Origin: Acidobacteriota bacterium
GTDB lineage: Bacteria; Acidobacteriota; Thermoanaerobaculia; Multivoradales; Multivoraceae
DNA: 61,953 nt
NCBI GenBank assembly: GCA_003388555.1
Contig: QQVD01000061.1
Span: 1 to 61,953 of the forward strand
Direction: 5' to 3'
Under the pieces are notes generated by a model that searched no databases, was not told the origin of the DNA, and saw only the letters and a program-made list of their open reading frames with translations. The position numbers were made by a program, and so were the translations under genes. Positions 50,535 to 59,150 of this stretch are shown here, piece by piece. The first letter of the stretch is position 1, and the number at the start of each line of letters is the position of its first letter.

Positions 50535-52664
50535 GTGACGGCCACCGGCTTCGAGCAGCGAGTGACGGCGGGACCGCCCTCTGGCGACCTCGAGCTCCGC
50601 TCACCGAGACCTCTGCGAGTGACCGTGGCGTCGCTGTTGCCCGTCTTTGCTCTGCTGGTCTTCGCCTTCGGGCCCGGCTCCTTTGCTGCCGGCAGGGACG
50701 CCACGGCGCAGGCGCTCGGCTGGGTGGTGTGGATCGCCCTCGCATGGCGGGGACGCGGATCGGTGCTCGATCCCCTCGCCCTGCGCCGGACCACGGGCGC
50801 GGGCGATCGGGGCGGAGCTCGGGTCGCGGCGGCGGCGCTCGGCTGGCTCCCCGCGGCGCTGATCTCGCTCTCGGCTCTGGGCTCGCCGGCGGCGGCCGAC
50901 TGGCGCCTCGCGGGAGGGGCGATCGTCGCCACCCTGGCGGTCGCCGGAGCCCGACGCTGTGCTTTCGAGGCTGCCCCTTCTCCCCGGCTCCTCGCGCGCG
51001 GCCTGGTCGCCGTCATGGCCCTGGTGGCTGCCTTCTCGCTGGTCGAGGCGACGGCTCGGGGCGGCGCGCCCGCACAGCCGCTCGGTCACCACAACCTACT
51101 GGTGCTCTTCCTGCTCGCCCTGGCGCCGGTCGCGGCCATGGCGGCGAGCCGTACGGAGGCCGAGCCGGCGGCCTGGCGCTTCGGCGCCGCCGCCTCGCTC
51201 CTCCTGGCCCTGGCCGCGGTGCTGGCGAGTCGCTCTCTGACTGGCGCGGTCGGGGTGGTACTGGTGGTCGCCGGCGCCGTTGCCTGGGGTCTGCGAGGCG
51301 CGACGCCGACGCGGCGGGCGGTGACGGTGGGCACCGCCCTCCTCGTGGCCGTCTCCGCACTGCTCCTGGTGCCGGCGCTGCGGACGCGGGCGGCGTCAGT
51401 CCTCGCCGGCGAGGACCGCTCGTCCGCCGTGCGGCAGGTCTACGCCTGGGCGGCTCTCGCCGCGATCGCCGACGCACCGCTGCGTGGCTGGGGTCCGGGC
51501 CGCGGCGGTTTCGCGCTCAGCGAACGGCTGGCGGTGGCGCCGGGCGTCGTGGAGCCGGGCCTGCTGGTCAGCGACGCGCACTCGCTCTGGCTCGAGGCGC
51601 CGCTCGAGCTCGGCGTGCCGGGGGCCGTGGCGGTGGGTCTGGTGCTGCTGCTCGCGGCGCGTGCATCGTGGCGCCGTCGTGAGGCGGCGCCCGCCACAGC
51701 CGCCGCGGCGTCGCTGCGCGATGCCGCGGCGGTTTCGCTGGTGCTCTCGGCCCTGCTCGGTCTGGCCGCCGGCTGGTTCGACGTCGGCGCCCTCTGGCTC
51801 CTCCTCGTGGTGCTGCTCGGCGCGGCGCTGGGGCCGTTCGCCGATCAGCAGCCGGCGGGCTGCAGGCTGCATTCGCTCGTCGTCGCGGCGCTGCTCGTCC
51901 TCTCGCTCGCCGCGGCGGTTCCCGACCTGCTCGCCCGCGCGGTGCAGCGGCTCGACCTCGCAGGTCGGGCGAGCCTCGGCCAACTCGAGCGCGCCGCGTC
52001 CTGGGGAGCCTTCGGCGACCGGCTGGCCTTCGGGCTCGCCGATCCGTCGCCTGCGGCGTCGGCGTCACTCGAGGCCGCCGCGGAGGAGTCGCGCCTGTGG
52101 CCGGTCTGGCTGCTCGCCGGCGATGCGCTGGCACGGCGCGGCGACGACGCCGAGGCGCGTCAGGCCTGGCGTGAAGCCTGCGACCTGGCGCCCCTGGCTC
52201 CCTTCGCGGCCCTCCGCCTCGCGGCGCTGGACGACGAAGGCGCGGCGGTGGAGGCGACCGCCCGCGCGCTGATCGCGGAACCACGCATCGCCGGCGCCTC
52301 GCTGCCGCCGGGCCGACTCGACGCCGCGGTCGCCCGCCTCGAGCACGAGCCCGGTCTGCCGCTGGGCTGGCGGGCGGCGCTGGTCGTGGCCCATCGCGCC
52401 GCGGCCTCCCGCTCGGCCTTCGCCGATCCTGCAGCGAGCCCGCGGTCGCTGCTGCGGCTGACGATCGATGGCGAGGGGGAGACCTCGTTGTCGCTCTTCT
52501 TCAGCCGCCGCGCGCCGCGTCCGCTGCAGCTGCCGATCGCCGAGGTCGACGCTGCCGTCGCCGCCGACTTCGACCTGGTGCCGGCGGCGCGACTCGCCGA
52601 GACGGACCCCGGGCTGTGGCAGCCCGGCTGTCGTCTGCGCCCGCAGGGCGCTGGTCCGCCGTGA
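50535..52664 (+). CDS. O-antigen ligase/polymerase-like membrane protein with C-terminal soluble region
   Basis: This 709-residue integral membrane protein has about 10-12 predicted transmembrane helices up to residue 480 or so. The Wzy_C/WaaL signature is present: RQVYAWAALAAIADAPLRGW, then GPGRGGF and SDAHSLWLEAPLELGVPG. The last 220 residues are soluble and Ala/Glu-rich, with a TPR-like LARRGDDAEARQAWREACDL. It would polymerise or ligate a surface glycan. GTG 50535 has AGGAGG 12 bases upstream. No glycosyltransferase cluster is adjacent; it sits alone between the two lysine-catabolism genes. Confidence 0.88.
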   Translation: MTATGFEQRVTAGPPSGDLELRSPRPLRVTVASLLPVFALLVFAFGPGSFAAGRDATAQALGWVVWIALAWRGRGSVLDPLALRRTTGAGDRGGARVAAAALGWLPAALISLSALGSPAAADWRLAGGAIVATLAVAGARRCAFEAAPSPRLLARGLVAVMALVAAFSLVEATARGGAPAQPLGHHNLLVLFLLALAPVAAMAASRTEAEPAAWRFGAAASLLLALAAVLASRSLTGAVGVVLVVAGAVAWGLRGATPTRRAVTVGTALLVAVSALLLVPALRTRAASVLAGEDRSSAVRQVYAWAALAAIADAPLRGWGPGRGGFALSERLAVAPGVVEPGLLVSDAHSLWLEAPLELGVPGAVAVGLVLLLAARASWRRREAAPATAAAASLRDAAAVSLVLSALLGLAAGWFDVGALWLLLVVLLGAALGPFADQQPAGCRLHSLVVAALLVLSLAAAVPDLLARAVQRLDLAGRASLGQLERAASWGAFGDRLAFGLADPSPAASASLEAAAEESRLWPVWLLAGDALARRGDDAEARQAWREACDLAPLAPFAALRLAALDDEGAAVEATARALIAEPRIAGASLPPGRLDAAVARLEHEPGLPLGWRAALVVAHRAAASRSAFADPAASPRSLLRLTIDGEGETSLSLFFSRRAPRPLQLPIAEVDAAVAADFDLVPAARLAETDPGLWQPGCRLRPQGAGPP

Positions 52665-52761
52665 GGTGCGCGCCGAGCGGCATCGGCCTGCCTCCCGGCG
52701 CGCCGCGAGGTGCCTCTCACCCCATCGCTGCCGGCGGCCTCCCGAGGGCCCCCGGGCGGTG

Positions 52762-54135
52762 TCAGTCGAGGACGCGGTGCAGCGCCCGCTCGATCCGCTC
52801 GAGTCCGATCTCGGCCGTCTCGCGGTCGAGGATCAGAGGCGGCCGGAAGCGCACCGAGCGGCGTCCGGAGGCGAGGCCGAGCAGGTCCTGCTCGAGCATC
52901 GCATCGAGGGCCTTGTCGCGGGTCTCACGCGAGGGCAGGTCGAGGGCGAGGAAGAAGCCACGGCCCCGCACATTGGTCACCCGGCCGTCCGAGCTCGCCG
53001 CGATCCGCTCCAGCCCCTGCTTGAGCACCTCGCCGACAGTGCTGACCTGCTCGAGCAGCCCGTCGCGCTCCACCGTCTCGACGATCGCCCGCGAGCGGAT
53101 CATGTCGACCAGGTTGCCGCCCCAGGTCGAGTTGATGCGGCTCGAGACCTCGAACACCGAATCGACCTCGTCGAGTCGGCGCGACGCGGCGATGCCGCAG
53201 ATCTGCGTCTTCTTGCCGAACGCCATGACGTCGGGCACGACGTCGAAGTGCTCGTGACACCACCAGCGGCCGGTGGCGCCGAAGCCGGTCTGCACCTCGT
53301 CGAAGAGGAGCAGGAACTCGCCCTCGTCGGCGAGCTCGCGCAGCTTGCGCAGGTACTCGGCGCGGAAGTGGTTGTCGCCGCCCTCTCCCTGGATCGGCTC
53401 GATCAACAGGCCGGCGATGTCGTGCCGGTGGTCGACCAGCGCCTGTTCGATCTGAGCGATCGACCGTCGCTCGGCTGCTTCGACCTCTTCGAGCACCCGG
53501 TCGGTGACCGGAAAGCTGAGGTGCGGGTTCTCGACTCGCGGCCACTCGAATTTCGGGAAGTACCTCACCTTCGCGGGGTCGGTGTTGGTGACGCTCATCG
53601 TGTAGCCGCTGCGCCCGTGGAAGGCGTCGCGTAGATGGATGATCTGGCGTCCCAGGTGGTCGCCGCGCCCGGCGTCGGCGTTCTTGCGCCGCTTCCAGTC
53701 GAAGGCGGCCTTCATCGCGTTCTCCACCGCCAGGGCGCCGCCGGAGATGAAGAAGAGGTGACCGCTGAGCTGCTCCGGCAGGGTGCGGGCGAAGGCCTCT
53801 ACGAACTGCGCCATGTCGGTCGTGTAGAGGTCCGAGTTGGCCGGCTTGTTGATCGCTGCCCGCAGCAGGCGCTCGCGCAGATCGGGGTCGGAGAAGACCG
53901 GGTGGTTGTAGCCGAGCGGCACGGTCGAGAAGCTGGTGAAGAAGTCGAGCAGCTCACGACCCTCCCTGGCGTCGTGCAGGTAGGGTCCGTGGCTGCGTTC
54001 GAGATCGAGCACGATGTCGTAGCCGTCGACCAGCATGTGGCGCTGCAGCGCACTGTGCACCTCGGAGGGTCGGATCGCGGCGGCGGCTGGCGTCGACGAC
54101 GGCTTGGTGGAGGGAGGCGGTGAGGTGAGCGTCAT
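52762..54135 (-). CDS. lat: L-lysine 6-aminotransferase
   Basis: This PLP enzyme moves the epsilon-amino group of lysine to 2-oxoglutarate, giving aminoadipate semialdehyde. The class III aminotransferase pattern is present: HLFFISGGALAVENAMKAAF, HLRDAFHGRSGYTMSVTNTD, the cofactor-binding LLLFDEVQTGFGATG and the PLP Lys in VMAFGKKTQICG. STWGGNLVDMIRS is typical of the lysine-specific group. Length is 457 residues, with an N-terminal low-complexity leader of about 20; GGAG nine bases before ATG 54135. It pairs functionally with the ALDH7 gene. Confidence 0.92.
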   Translation of the reverse strand: MTLTSPPPSTKPSSTPAAAAIRPSEVHSALQRHMLVDGYDIVLDLERSHGPYLHDAREGRELLDFFTSFSTVPLGYNHPVFSDPDLRERLLRAAINKPANSDLYTTDMAQFVEAFARTLPEQLSGHLFFISGGALAVENAMKAAFDWKRRKNADAGRGDHLGRQIIHLRDAFHGRSGYTMSVTNTDPAKVRYFPKFEWPRVENPHLSFPVTDRVLEEVEAAERRSIAQIEQALVDHRHDIAGLLIEPIQGEGGDNHFRAEYLRKLRELADEGEFLLLFDEVQTGFGATGRWWCHEHFDVVPDVMAFGKKTQICGIAASRRLDEVDSVFEVSSRINSTWGGNLVDMIRSRAIVETVERDGLLEQVSTVGEVLKQGLERIAASSDGRVTNVRGRGFFLALDLPSRETRDKALDAMLEQDLLGLASGRRSVRFRPPLILDRETAEIGLERIERALHRVLD

Positions 54136-54504
54136 GGTGCGGATCTCCAGGCAGTGGCGGCGACGGGGGCGGCGCGGTCGCGGGCGACAAGGCACCCGTC
54201 TTCGTCACCTCGCGGGTGCGAACCGGCTGTGTTTGGCCTCTTCGGTCCACTTCGTCGAGCGTGGACCGGCGCTTCCGGCTTCGCGGCTCCTGGGGAGCCC
54301 TGGCCGCCGTCGTCCGGGGCGGCGCGCGGAACGCTGTTCGGGGAGGCCGGGCGTCTGCGGCACGCAGCGCCTCGTTCAGGGTACCAGCGCCGTTCCCGGA
54401 GGGTCAATCGAGGCGGTCGACACAGCGGCGGCCGCCGCCGGCTGGGCGGATCGCCGGCGTGGTGCTCGGGTGCCAGAGCCGGGGAAACCGGCTCGGAGCA
54501 GCCG
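54136..54504. other. Intergenic region between divergent lat and rsmA
   Basis: These 369 bases hold no credible gene; frames open through the region (including upstream of rsmA) have Arg/Gly/Pro-rich noise composition. No clear promoter could be chosen. Confidence 0.5.
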
Positions 54505-55308
54505 GTGAGCCCTCGCCTCGAACGTTCCCTCGGGCAGCACCACCTGGTGTCCGGAGGCGCCAGCCGCCCTCTGATCGACTGGCTACGCCCGCGGGGCGAA
54601 CGGGTGGTCGAGATAGGACCGGGAGGAGGAGCTCTCACCGCCGAGCTGGTGGGGTCCGGCGCTCGGGTCCTCGCCGTCGAGCTCGACCTCGCCTGGGCCG
54701 TGGAGTGCGTCCGCCGCCTGCCCGAGACCTCGCTCTGGGTCGGCGACGCGGTCCAGGTCGACTGGCGGCGACTGCCCGTCGGCACCCCGGTGGTCGGCAA
54801 CCTGCCCTACAACGTCTCGACGGCGATCATCGAGCGGCTGCTCGACCAGCTCGAGGCGCCCGGTCGGCTCGGTTTCCTCGTCCAGCTGGAGGTCGCCGAG
54901 CGCCTGTGTGCAGCGCCGCGCACGGCGCCGTACGGTTCCTACTCGGTGATCGCGCAGGCGAGGGCGACCTGGCGCCTCCTGGGACGCGTCAGGCCGGGCT
55001 CGTTCCGGCCGCCGCCCAAGGTCCACAGCGCCTTCGCTGGCGCCGAGGTCGCGCACCACCCGATGGGGGCCGAGGAGTGGCCGCGGTTCAAGAGCTTCGT
55101 GCGCGCCTGCTTCGCCCTGCGCCGCAAGACCCTGGTCAACAGCCTGACGAGGAGCGAGATCGAAGCTCCGGGCGGCCGGGCGATGCGACCGTCGCGAGCC
55201 TGGGCGGAGGACGCGCTCGCGGCGATCGGCCGATCGCCCTCGAGCCGGGGCGAAGAGCTGTCGGTCGAGGACTATCTCCAGCTCTGGCAGCAGGTTGCGA
55301 AGATCTGA
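54505..55308 (+). CDS. rsmA: 16S rRNA dimethyladenosine transferase
   Basis: RsmA/KsgA dimethylates A1518 and A1519 of 16S rRNA. The SAM-binding EIGPGGGALTAEL, the VVGNLPYNVSTAII catalytic motif and the C-terminal FRPPPKVHSAF segment are canonical. GTG 54505, with GGAG eight bases upstream, gives 267 residues and begins SPRLERSLGQHHLV, which matches the family N-terminus (usually KK-x-LGQ-hFL). It reads into ftsK and fmt; the rsmA stop is 124 bases before ftsK. Confidence 0.96.
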   Translation: MSPRLERSLGQHHLVSGGASRPLIDWLRPRGERVVEIGPGGGALTAELVGSGARVLAVELDLAWAVECVRRLPETSLWVGDAVQVDWRRLPVGTPVVGNLPYNVSTAIIERLLDQLEAPGRLGFLVQLEVAERLCAAPRTAPYGSYSVIAQARATWRLLGRVRPGSFRPPPKVHSAFAGAEVAHHPMGAEEWPRFKSFVRACFALRRKTLVNSLTRSEIEAPGGRAMRPSRAWAEDALAAIGRSPSSRGEELSVEDYLQLWQQVAKI

Positions 55309-55431
55309 TGGGTCCGCATAGAGGCTCGTTTTGCGCAACAATGGAGGCGCGATGCGGGCTGCCGCACCGGTCGTCGGAGCGGCTCGATCGTGGCATCGCC
55401 GGCTGTACGGCGGTGCGCATCTGGAGAACGA

Positions 55432-56112
55432 ATGGCAGTGTCGGAGAGCTCCCGCAGCACCCCTCGTGGGACGGCAGGGCGACTGCCGCGAGAGAAGGGT
55501 CGGGAACTGCTCGGCATCGCGCTGGTCGTGCTCGGCCTGCTCACCCTGCTGGCGCTGCTGAGCTACGACCCGGGCGACCCGAGCCTGCTGCACCAGACCA
55601 CCGAGGAGAGGTCGCGGTCCAACTGGGTCGGGCCGGTCGGCTCCGAGGTCTCGGCGCTCGGCTTCGGCCTGTTCGGCGTCACCATCCTGCTGCTGCCGCC
55701 GCTGCTGCTGCTCGGCGCCTGGAGGCTGCTGTCGCGTCGGCAGCACGAGGCGATCGTCGGCCGCGGGCTGGGCGCCGTCGTGCTGGTGGCCAGCCTGCCG
55801 CCGCTGGTGCAGCTGATCCTCGGCGATCTCTCCTGGCAGGGTGAGCCGCTCTCCGCCGGCGGCGCGCTCGGTGTGTTCGCGGCGCGCTTCGCCGGCGCCA
55901 AGCTCGGTCTGGTGGGCGCTCTGCTCCTGGTCAGTGGCGCCTTCTTCCTCGGACTCGCACTGCTGGTGCAGCGCAGCCTCGGTCAGGCACTCGGCGATCT
56001 GTGGCGTCGGCTGCGCGACACTCTGGCGGCGTGGCGGCTGGCGATCGAGCGCCGCCGTGAGCGCAAGGACCGCGAGCGCTCGCGCCAGCGGGTGGTCGAG
56101 AAGCACCCGTAG
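55432..56112 (+). CDS. ftsK: FtsK/SpoIIIE N-terminal membrane domain (separated from its motor by an amber codon)
   Basis: FtsK anchors the DNA translocase at the septum. From ATG 55432 (GGAGAA upstream) the product has a basic leader, then four transmembrane helices with the family block ELLGIALVVLGLLTLLALLS-YDPGDPSLLH and NWVGPVGSEVSALGFGLFG. After TM4 it continues in an Arg/Glu-rich linker (RRRERKDRERSRQRVVEKHP) and stops at TAG 56110-56112. The same frame then stays open without another stop to 57918 and encodes the motor. This half alone would be a membrane protein without translocase activity. Confidence 0.85.
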   Translation: MAVSESSRSTPRGTAGRLPREKGRELLGIALVVLGLLTLLALLSYDPGDPSLLHQTTEERSRSNWVGPVGSEVSALGFGLFGVTILLLPPLLLLGAWRLLSRRQHEAIVGRGLGAVVLVASLPPLVQLILGDLSWQGEPLSAGGALGVFAARFAGAKLGLVGALLLVSGAFFLGLALLVQRSLGQALGDLWRRLRDTLAAWRLAIERRRERKDRERSRQRVVEKHP

Positions 56113-56244
56113 CGTGCGCGCCGCCGTGAAGGCGTCGTCAGTGGCCTCGACGACTACGAGATCGACGGCGGCGCGCGGGACGACGTCGGGGGAGCACGTC
56201 CGCCGGCCCGCATCGTCGAGAAGAGCGGTGCCGGCCGCTTCTCG

Positions 56245-57918
56245 GTGCGTCGCCGGTCGCTGGCCGAGCTCGAGCCCGAGGCGGCCATCGCCGGGAGCCC
56301 GTCGCCGCCGGAGTCGACCGGACCCGAGCCGTCGCGGAACCGCCGCCCGAGCGCCCCCGCCAGGCCAGCGGCGACGAAGGCTGAACCGCCGGGTCCGCGC
56401 CAGACCCAGATCGAGGTGCCAGTGACGCCGGCCAGCCTGCCGCCGCTCAATCTGATGAACCTCGAGCAGGCCCCTCAGCCGGTGGCCGAGGACGAGCTGG
56501 TGCGGCTCGGCGAGGTCATCCAGAGCCGCTGCGAGGAGTTCGGCGTCCGCGGCACCGTCGACGGCATCGCGCCGGGTCCGGTGATCACCATCTTCGAGTT
56601 CCAGCCGGCGCCGGGGGTGAAGGTCAGTCAGATCGTCAACCTGCAGGACGATCTCGCCCTGTCGCTCAAGGCGGAGGCGATCCGCATCGACCGCATGGCG
56701 GGGCGCTCGACCCTCGGCATCGAGGTGCCGAACCACGAGCGGGCGATCATCCACCTCGGCCCGCTGCTCGCCGACCCCCGCTTCCAGAAGGCGAAGTCGC
56801 CGCTCACCATGGCGATCGGCAAGACGATGCACGGCGAGCCGTTCTACGGCGACCTGGCCAAGATGCCGCATCTGCTCGTCGCCGGTGCGACCGGCGCCGG
56901 CAAGAGCGTCGGCCTGCAGTCGATGATCACGTCGATCCTGTACAAGGCGACTCGCGAGGACGTGAAGTTCATCTTCATCGACCCCAAGCGCATCGAGCTC
57001 GGCGTCTACGCCGACATCCCCCACCTGAAGACAGAGGTCGTCGTCGAGCCGAAGAAGGCAGCGAACGCGCTGCGTTGGGCGGTGTCCGAGATGGAGAGGC
57101 GGTACAAGCTGCTCGCCGAGGTACACGTGCGCTCGATCGACTTCTACAACCAGGCGATCCGTGACCCCGAGGTGCAGAAGCGACTGGCACTGCGCGACGA
57201 GGACCAGGAGTCCGAGGTCGCCCTCGACGAGCTCAAGCCGCTGCCTTACTACGTGGTGATCATCGACGAGCTGGCGGACCTGATGATGGTCTCCTCGTCC
57301 GAGGTCGAGCAGTCGATCGCCCGCCTGGCGCAGATGGCGCGCGCCGTCGGCATCCATCTGATCGTGGCGACGCAGCGTCCCTCGGTCGACGTGCTCACCG
57401 GCACGATCAAGGCGAACTTCCCCTGCCGCATGTCCTTCGCCACCGCCACCCGCCACGACTCGCGCACCATCCTCGACCAGGTGGGGGCCGAGAAGCTGCT
57501 CGGCAAGGGCGACATGCTCTTCCTGCCTCCCGGCAGCTCGCGCCCCATGCGGCTGCACGGCGCCTACGTCAGCGAGCAGGAGACCGCCGCCCTGATCCGC
57601 TGGCTCAAGCGGCAGGGCAAGCCCGATCTGGACCTCTCGGTGCTCGCGGCGCCGCAGGAGGAGCGCGGCGGAGCAGCCGGCGGCGGCGAGGAACAGGACG
57701 AGCTGTTCGACGAGGCCGCACGCCTGGTGGTCTCCGAGGGCATGGGTTCCGCCAGCTTCCTGCAGCGCCGCATGCGGGTCGGCTTCTCGCGCGCGGCGCG
57801 GCTGATCGACATGCTCGAGCAGGACGGGATCCTCGGGCCGGCGCAGGGCAGCAAGCCGCGCGAGGTGCTGGTGAAGCCGGACTTCTTCGCCGAGATCGAC
57901 GAAGAGGCCGGTCGTTGA
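56245..57918 (+). CDS. ftsK: FtsK/SpoIIIE motor domain (same frame as the upstream membrane part)
   Basis: This is the hexameric dsDNA translocase motor. The alpha/beta RecA-like core has Walker A LLVAGATGAGKSV, FIDPKRIELGVYADIPHL, Walker B YVVIIDELADLMM and ARAVGIHLIVATQRPSVDVLTG. A gamma winged helix at the end (SEGMGSASFLQRRMRVGFSRAARLIDMLEQDG) would read KOPS-like sites. The first in-frame start after the amber codon is GTG 56245, which has no ribosome site. The 132 bases between TAG and GTG are open, G/C3-rich and read as a normal FtsK linker, so this is the C-terminal half of one ancestral gene. Confidence 0.85.
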   Translation: MRRRSLAELEPEAAIAGSPSPPESTGPEPSRNRRPSAPARPAATKAEPPGPRQTQIEVPVTPASLPPLNLMNLEQAPQPVAEDELVRLGEVIQSRCEEFGVRGTVDGIAPGPVITIFEFQPAPGVKVSQIVNLQDDLALSLKAEAIRIDRMAGRSTLGIEVPNHERAIIHLGPLLADPRFQKAKSPLTMAIGKTMHGEPFYGDLAKMPHLLVAGATGAGKSVGLQSMITSILYKATREDVKFIFIDPKRIELGVYADIPHLKTEVVVEPKKAANALRWAVSEMERRYKLLAEVHVRSIDFYNQAIRDPEVQKRLALRDEDQESEVALDELKPLPYYVVIIDELADLMMVSSSEVEQSIARLAQMARAVGIHLIVATQRPSVDVLTGTIKANFPCRMSFATATRHDSRTILDQVGAEKLLGKGDMLFLPPGSSRPMRLHGAYVSEQETAALIRWLKRQGKPDLDLSVLAAPQEERGGAAGGGEEQDELFDEAARLVVSEGMGSASFLQRRMRVGFSRAARLIDMLEQDGILGPAQGSKPREVLVKPDFFAEIDEEAGR

Positions 57919-58961
57919 GCGGCGCCGCCGACGGTGGGCCCACCGCGACCAGCGCCGTGGTCGGCGGACGCCGCGAGGAGATCGAACGCATCGTCTTCTT
58001 CGGCACACCGCAGTTCGCGGTGCCGACCCTGGAGGCGCTCGCGGCGAGCGGCCGGGAGCCGGTGCTGGTGGTCAGCCAGCCGGCCCGCGAGGCGGGTCGC
58101 GGACGCCAGGTGAGGCAGCCGCCGGTGGCGCAGTGGGCGCAGCAGCGCGGCCTCGCGCTGGCGCAGCCACGCCGGGTTCGCGACCCCGACTTCCTCACCG
58201 CGCTACGACGGTTGCAGCCCGACCTGGCGGTCGTCGTCGCCTTCGGCCAGATCTTCCGCCGGTCGCTCCTCGACCTGCCGCGACTCGGCTGCGTCAACGT
58301 GCACGCGTCGCTGCTGCCCGCCTGGCGCGGCGCGTCGCCGATCGCGGCAGCGATCCGGGCGGGCGAGAGCGAGACGGGGGTCACCACGATGCAGATGGAG
58401 GCCGGCCTCGACTCGGGCCCGATCCTGTTGCAGAGGACGGCGTCGATCGGTGCCACCGAGACGTGCGGCGAGCTCACCGAACGGCTGTCCCGGCTCGGCG
58501 CCGAGGTGCTGGTCGAGACCCTGGAAGCCGTCGCCGCCGGCACCGTGGCTCCGCGGCGCCAGGACGATGCGTGCGCCACCTTCGCGCCGCAGCTGAGCCG
58601 CGACGACTCGTGGCTCGATCTCTCGCGGCCGGCGGCGGCGCTCCACGATCAGATCCGCGCCCACGATCCCTGGCCCGGCTCTCGCGTCATGCTCGCGGGG
58701 CGCGAGCTGATGATCCGGCGGGCCGCACCCGGCGAGGCCGGGCCCGGCGGAGACGGCGAGGCGGAGTGCTCCGGCACGTCGTCGGCTTTCGGCGTCGTGG
58801 TCGGTCCGCGGGGCGAAGCTCTGGCGGTGCGCTGCGGCGGCGGTACGATGTTGCTGCTGCTCCGAGTGCAGCGGCCTGGGCGGGCGCCGGTGCGCGGCGT
58901 CGACCTCTGGAACGGCGAGCGTCTTCGGGGCGGCGAGCGCCTCGCGGGACCGACTCCCTGA
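57915..58961 (+). CDS. fmt: Methionyl-tRNA formyltransferase
   Basis: Fmt formylates initiator Met-tRNA using 10-formyl-THF. The core has VFFGTPQFAVPTLEAL, catalytic Asn and His in CVNVHASLLPAWRGASPI, and Asp in MEAGLDSGPILLQ. The C-terminal OB-like domain follows. A TTG at 57915 overlaps the ftsK stop (TTGA) and gives 348 residues, with about 20 extra before the core; a GTG at 57957 is an alternative start. Position after ftsK and before rsmB is sensible, since fmt-rsmB (often with def) is a common pair. Confidence 0.95.
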   Translation: MSGAADGGPTATSAVVGGRREEIERIVFFGTPQFAVPTLEALAASGREPVLVVSQPAREAGRGRQVRQPPVAQWAQQRGLALAQPRRVRDPDFLTALRRLQPDLAVVVAFGQIFRRSLLDLPRLGCVNVHASLLPAWRGASPIAAAIRAGESETGVTTMQMEAGLDSGPILLQRTASIGATETCGELTERLSRLGAEVLVETLEAVAAGTVAPRRQDDACATFAPQLSRDDSWLDLSRPAAALHDQIRAHDPWPGSRVMLAGRELMIRRAAPGEAGPGGDGEAECSGTSSAFGVVVGPRGEALAVRCGGGTMLLLLRVQRPGRAPVRGVDLWNGERLRGGERLAGPTP

Positions 58962-59150
58962 GCCGGATCGGCGTCCGGATGCCGGCGACTCGCAGGGGGC
59001 CGGGGCTCCGCCCGATGGCGGAAGCGAGATCACGCGGTGCGGGGTCGGCCGAGGCGGAACGTCGCCTCGCTCCTCGGTCCCATCGTCGCGGGTCGGTGCG
59101 GGGCGGCCGGAGACGGCGCCGGAAGGCGCCTGGAGCGCAGCGAGATCAAC

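Noticed and set aside
54583-58008. 1141-codon minus-strand open frame opposite rsmA, ftsK and fmt
   Set aside because: Low-complexity translation with no motifs, fully antisense to well-supported genes.
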